Origin: Dimargaris cristalligena
Lineage: Eukaryota; Kickxellomycota; Dimargaritomycetes; Dimargaritales; Dimargaritaceae
Assembly: GCA_027576995.1 (NCBI GenBank)
Contig: JANBQC010000609.1
Location: 5,175 to 16,498, forward strand
Direction: 5' to 3'
Length of the DNA: 11,324 nt
Made by a program: the position numbers and the translations under genes. The notes under the pieces are model-generated. The model saw nothing but the letters and a program-made list of their open reading frames with translations. It made no database searches and was not told the origin of the DNA. Numbering within the stretch: the stretch's first letter is position 1; each line of letters starts with the position of its first letter. Shown piece after piece: positions 8,230 to 11,324 of this stretch.

Positions 8230-10782
8230 CTAATCGGACCCAGACTTACTAGCGGAACCCTCGTCAGCAGGCGAGCTAGCCACTAGGCTATCTTCCACGG
8301 AGTGATTCTTAAAGATGATGAGGTCATCAAGAGACTGGTTCTTCTCGAACTCCTCGCGGGTCTGGGTGTCCATGTGGTCAAACAGTTCCTCCTTCGAGAT
8401 GGTCTGGAGCAATTCGTCCGTCGTGGTGATGCGGACCGTTTCGGAATTGCGTACGGACCCTTCGATAAGGGCCTTCGCCAAGGGGTTGAGGAGTTTCTTT
8501 TGGATGACCCGGTTGAGCGGCCGAGCCCCGTAGGCGGGGTCGTAGCCCTGGTTGGCGAGCCACAGTTTGGCGGCATCGTCCACGTCGAGAATCATACGCC
8601 GCTCATCCAAACGCGTCTGAACCTCCTTAAGGCGAACTTCCACGATATCCTTGAGGGCCGAACGGGCCAGGCGGTTGAAGACGATCAAATCGTCAATGCG
8701 GTTGACGAATTCGGGCGGGAAGCGCTGTTTCACCACGGACATGACCGCTTCTCGGGTAGCGGGGGAGATGATGATTTGGGCCTCTTCATCGGTGGCGGTC
8801 GAACCACTGGCGGCCGCGGCATTGTCAGTTACAAGGAATTCGGCACCCAGGTTGGAAGTCATGATGATAATTGTGTTGCGGAAATCAATCTTACGGCCCT
8901 GGCTGTCCGTGATGAATCCCTCGTCCAGAATCTGGAGCAGAATATTGGCCACATCCCGATGGGCTTTTTCAAACTCGTCCAACAGAACCACGGCGTAGGG
9001 TTTACGGCGGACCGCCTCGGTAAGTTCACCCCCCTGATCGTAGCCCACGTACCCCGGCGGGGCCCCAACCAAGCGGGACACGGAGAACTTCTCCATAAAC
9101 TCACTCATGTCCACCCGGATGATGGCGTTTTCGGTGTCGAATAGGAACTGGGCAATGGCTTTGCACAGTTCGGTCTTACCCACCCCGGTGGGACCCAGGA
9201 ACATGAAAGAAGCAATCGGCCGAGAGGGGTCCTGGAGACCGGAGCGACTTAGGCGCACCGCTTCCGAAACGGCCCGAACCGCGGGCAACTGGCCCACCAC
9301 CCGCCGGCTGAGGGCATCCTCCATATGCAGTACCTTCTCCCGCTCCCCGCGCATCAGGGATTGCACGGGGATTCCGGTCATGCGGGCCACCACGCGACTA
9401 ATATCGTCCGAAGTAACCCGTTCGTGCAACAGTGATTCAGGTCCCTCTTCGGCCCCCGTATCTTGGGGCAGCTCGGCCTGTAATTTGGGGATGATCCCGT
9501 ACTGCAGTTCACTAGCCCGGGTGAAATTACCGTGCCGTTGGGCGGCTTCCAGTTCCATCTTGGACTGTTCCAGCCGTTTTTTGGTTTGTTTCATCTTGTC
9601 CAGTTTTTCCCGTTCCTGGCGCCAGACCTTGGTCAAGTCGTCGCACTCGGTCTGTTTGGCCTTGAGGTTCTCATTCAGACGATCCCGGCGTTCCTTGGTA
9701 ACGGTATCGCTATCCTTCTGCAGGGAGGCCAGCTCGATCTGGATGGTTAAAATAGCCCGCTCCAGATTCTCAATTAACTCGGGCTTGCTCTCCTGTTGCA
9801 GCCGGAGTTTCGAACAGGCCTCGTCAATCAAATCAATGGCCTTGTCGGGTAGGAAGCGGTCGGTGATGTAGCGATGGGCGAGCGTAGCCGCACTAACCAA
9901 GGCGGCATCGGCGATTCGAACCCCGTGGTGCACCTCGTAGCGCTCCTTCAGACCACGGAGAATGGAAATGGTATCGGTCACGGTGGGCTCCTGGATCATG
10001 ACGGACTGGAACCGGCGGGCCAAAGCGGGGTCCTTTTCCACGTACTGCCTGTACTCATCGATGGTGGTGGCACCGCAACAGCGTAGCAGGCCTCGGGCCA
10101 GGGCTGGCTTAAGCATGTTCGAGGCATCCATGGATCCTTCGCTCTTGCCCAGTCCCAGTAGGGTGTGCATTTCGTCGATGAATAGAATGACGTTACCCTG
10201 GCCCTCCTCCACGCCCTTGAGTACGGCCTTGAGTCGATCCTCAAACTCACCCCGGAACTTGGCGCCTGCGATTAATAATCCCAGGTCTAAGGCAATCACC
10301 CGTTTATTCCGCATGGATTCGGGCACCTCGTTATTAACGATACGCTGCGCCAGACCTTCCGCAATGGCGGTTTTACCCACCCCGGCCTCACCAATCAGAC
10401 AGGGGTTGTTCTTGGTGCGCCGGGACAGGACCTGGAGTGTCCGGCGGATTTCTTCGTCCCGACCGATGACGGGGTCTAGTTTCCCCTTGGAGGCCAGGTC
10501 AGTGAGGTCCACGCCGTACTGTTCGAGGGGGTTTTGTTCCGGTTGCTGTTGGTCCGGATTGACGAACATGCCTCCGCCCGGAGGCATGCCCCCTCGGCCC
10601 ATTTGGTAAGACCGGATCGCCGACCCGACAGTGCGGGGAACAGCGCCGGGTAGCGGTGTGGCGGGGTAGGGAAGTGTGGCGGCGGACTGGGCAAGAAGGG
10701 GTGCAGTGGTCCGCTTCAAGGCGGACCGACATACGAGCGGGCGACGACCAGCGGTCGCTAATGCAGTGGCGGAGCGCCACAT
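8230..10782 (-). CDS. HSP78: Mitochondrial ClpB-type AAA+ disaggregase Hsp78, single exon
   Basis: The 850-residue product (yeast Hsp78 about 811) is a two-ring Clp/Hsp100 ATPase that, in the family, refolds aggregated proteins in the mitochondrial matrix with Hsp70. The N-terminus is a targeting sequence: [16 protein letters not shown], no acidic residues for about 75 positions, and a possible R-x-Y cleavage site after Y59 (IRSY). It lacks the ClpB N-domain, as Hsp78 does. AAA-1 has Walker A GEAGVGKT (131-138), pore loop AKFRG (174-178, F176), Walker B ILFIDE (199-204) and R256/R257 as arginine fingers. The coiled-coil middle domain spans about 328-448. AAA-2 has Walker A GPTGVGKT (530-537), pore GAPPGYVG (573-580), Walker B VVLLDE (598-603) and GARPLNR (752-758). 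The ATG at 10782 is the first after an in-frame stop at 10879-10881; 12 codons before it are open from a TTG but hold no ATG. Oddities are VVGQLPAV (495-502) and a Ser/Asp-rich C-terminal tail. Confidence 0.97.
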   Translation of the reverse strand: MWRSATALATAGRRPLVCRSALKRTTAPLLAQSAATLPYPATPLPGAVPRTVGSAIRSYQMGRGGMPPGGGMFVNPDQQQPEQNPLEQYGVDLTDLASKGKLDPVIGRDEEIRRTLQVLSRRTKNNPCLIGEAGVGKTAIAEGLAQRIVNNEVPESMRNKRVIALDLGLLIAGAKFRGEFEDRLKAVLKGVEEGQGNVILFIDEMHTLLGLGKSEGSMDASNMLKPALARGLLRCCGATTIDEYRQYVEKDPALARRFQSVMIQEPTVTDTISILRGLKERYEVHHGVRIADAALVSAATLAHRYITDRFLPDKAIDLIDEACSKLRLQQESKPELIENLERAILTIQIELASLQKDSDTVTKERRDRLNENLKAKQTECDDLTKVWRQEREKLDKMKQTKKRLEQSKMELEAAQRHGNFTRASELQYGIIPKLQAELPQDTGAEEGPESLLHERVTSDDISRVVARMTGIPVQSLMRGEREKVLHMEDALSRRVVGQLPAVRAVSEAVRLSRSGLQDPSRPIASFMFLGPTGVGKTELCKAIAQFLFDTENAIIRVDMSEFMEKFSVSRLVGAPPGYVGYDQGGELTEAVRRKPYAVVLLDEFEKAHRDVANILLQILDEGFITDSQGRKIDFRNTIIIMTSNLGAEFLVTDNAAAASGSTATDEEAQIIISPATREAVMSVVKQRFPPEFVNRIDDLIVFNRLARSALKDIVEVRLKEVQTRLDERRMILDVDDAAKLWLANQGYDPAYGARPLNRVIQKKLLNPLAKALIEGSVRNSETVRITTTDELLQTISKEELFDHMDTQTREEFEKNQSLDDLIIFKNHSVEDSLVASSPADEGSASKSGSD

Positions 10783-11122
10783 GGTTGGAGTACGAATGGA
10801 AATGGACAGCAGGGACAATGGAGTTGAAAGTAGCTGAACAGTCGATAAAGTCGCAACTCGTATTAGTAGTGTTTCCGTTTAAAAAAAAAAGAAGAAGAAT
10901 AAGTAGATAGTTATAATAAAGTGCTTCTTAAGTGGCCCTGGAAAATGGATTGGCATACATACAAACACAGTATGGGGGATATAAAACCTAGGTGGCGAGG
11001 TCTGGGCGGGAGAGGTCTGAAACTCCCTGTTTCATATGGACTGACATTAACCATTCGAGAAGAGCTGCCTTGGGAGCCGTTTTAGTTGGAAGTTTGATAT
11101 GCGCTTGCAACGACTGCGTCAA

Positions 11123-11135
11123 GAAAATTCTAGAT
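11123..11135 (-). promoter_or_regulatory. Candidate heat shock element upstream of HSP78
   Basis: On the plus strand the bases read GAA-aa-TTC-ta-GAT. That is three alternating units in correct spacing, with one mismatch in the third, matching the Hsf1 consensus nGAAnnTTCnnGAAn. It lies about 340 bases before the HSP78 ATG. A separate two-unit TTCgaGAA is at 11054-11061. Hsp78 genes are heat-inducible in yeast, which makes the match relevant, but binding is inferred. Confidence 0.4.
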
Positions 11136-11237
11136 GAATGCATAGGCTTAGCCAATGGAAAATATCTCCGGCAAGATGCTTTTGAAGAGCTACTGCTACT
11201 GTAGCGTCGAGACCCGGTGGACCGGTTAGGTCAGGGA

Positions 11238-11251
11238 TTACGTCATAGGGG
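11238..11251. promoter_or_regulatory. Candidate CRE/ATF site next to a stress-response element
   Basis: TTACGTCA (11238-11245), one base from the palindromic bZIP ATF/CREB site TGACGTCA, is followed after one base by AGGGG (11247-11251). AGGGG is the yeast Msn2/Msn4 stress element. Both are short and may occur by chance. They lie about 460 bases before the HSP78 ATG and could instead serve a gene beyond the window. Confidence 0.25.
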
Positions 11252-11324
11252 GAAAAAGCCGGGAAAATCGGCGGGAGGTTCGAACTACTATCAGGGATCT
11301 CGTTATTGGCAGATTGTAGTGGAG

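Larger units (their letters stand above)
10783..11324. other. Upstream region of HSP78, no gene supported
   Basis: This region should hold the 5' untranslated region and promoter of HSP78. A 10-base A run followed by GAAGAAGAA (10881-10899) is a pyrimidine tract in the HSP78 sense direction, about 100 bases before its ATG. GAGGTCTG is repeated at 10997-11004 and 11012-11019. A plus-strand open frame at 10992-11204 starts with GTG and has no recognisable motif, so I do not call it a gene. Confidence 0.55.

Noticed and set aside
8302..9871. Plus-strand open frames of 280 and 254 residues opposite HSP78
   Set aside because: They mirror the conserved AAA-2 and middle-domain codons and have no independent domain features.
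10783..10818. Twelve-codon N-terminal extension of HSP78 from a TTG
   Set aside because: TTG is not a usual nuclear start; the ATG at 10782 has A at -3 and begins a good mitochondrial targeting sequence.
10992..11204. Plus-strand open frame of 70 residues with a hydrophobic stretch
   Set aside because: It starts at GTG, has no upstream context for translation and no recognisable motif, and lies in the probable HSP78 promoter.
11275..11290. GGTTCGAACT resembling a tRNA T-loop/B box; a similar match at 2507-2514 on the minus strand
   Set aside because: The flanking bases do not form a T stem on either strand, and no acceptor, D or anticodon arm can be placed at the right distance.

Overview
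The window is nuclear DNA from a fungus. Spliceosomal introns interrupt protein genes, one of them with a perfect TACTAAC branch site. Coding stretches are GC-rich and intergenic stretches AT-rich. One gene is a mitochondrial Hsp78-type disaggregase with a cleavable targeting sequence, typical of fungi. Residue patterns and intron style do not fix the phylum; an early-diverging (zygomycete-grade) fungus is my guess only.

Layout. (1) Positions 1-1575, + strand: a SET-MYND lysine methyltransferase in two exons (17-235, 439-1575). It has a canonical eight-ligand MYND finger and ends in an acidic, tandemly repeated tail. (2) 1610-2719: a long AT-rich intergenic stretch with no supported gene. (3) 2720-5644, + strand: ELP2, the WD40 scaffold subunit of Elongator, in two exons (2720-2884, 3098-5644; 903 residues). 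(4) 5645-5990: a short convergent spacer with a candidate polyadenylation signal for each flanking gene. (5) 5991-7361, - strand: SLU7, a second-step splicing factor, in one exon (456 residues). (6) 7362-8229: AT-rich spacer holding the SLU7 upstream region and the HSP78 3' end. (7) 8230-10782, - strand: HSP78, mitochondrial ClpB-type AAA+ disaggregase, in one exon (850 residues). (8) 10783-11324: upstream region of HSP78 with several stress-type motif matches.

The four genes are independent housekeeping functions: protein methylation, tRNA wobble modification, pre-mRNA splicing and mitochondrial proteostasis. I see no operon-like unit, mobile element, CRISPR array, RNA gene or toxin system. 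SLU7 and HSP78 are tandem on the minus strand, the SET gene and ELP2 tandem on the plus strand, and ELP2 and SLU7 converge.

The most unusual observation is at the end of the SET-MYND gene. The tail ends in a short basic peptide just after an A6 run, yet the +1 frame beyond that run encodes a further acidic stretch matching the tail, with a stop at 1607-1609. This suggests an indel, a base-calling error or, less likely, recoding. I see no novel multi-gene system here.
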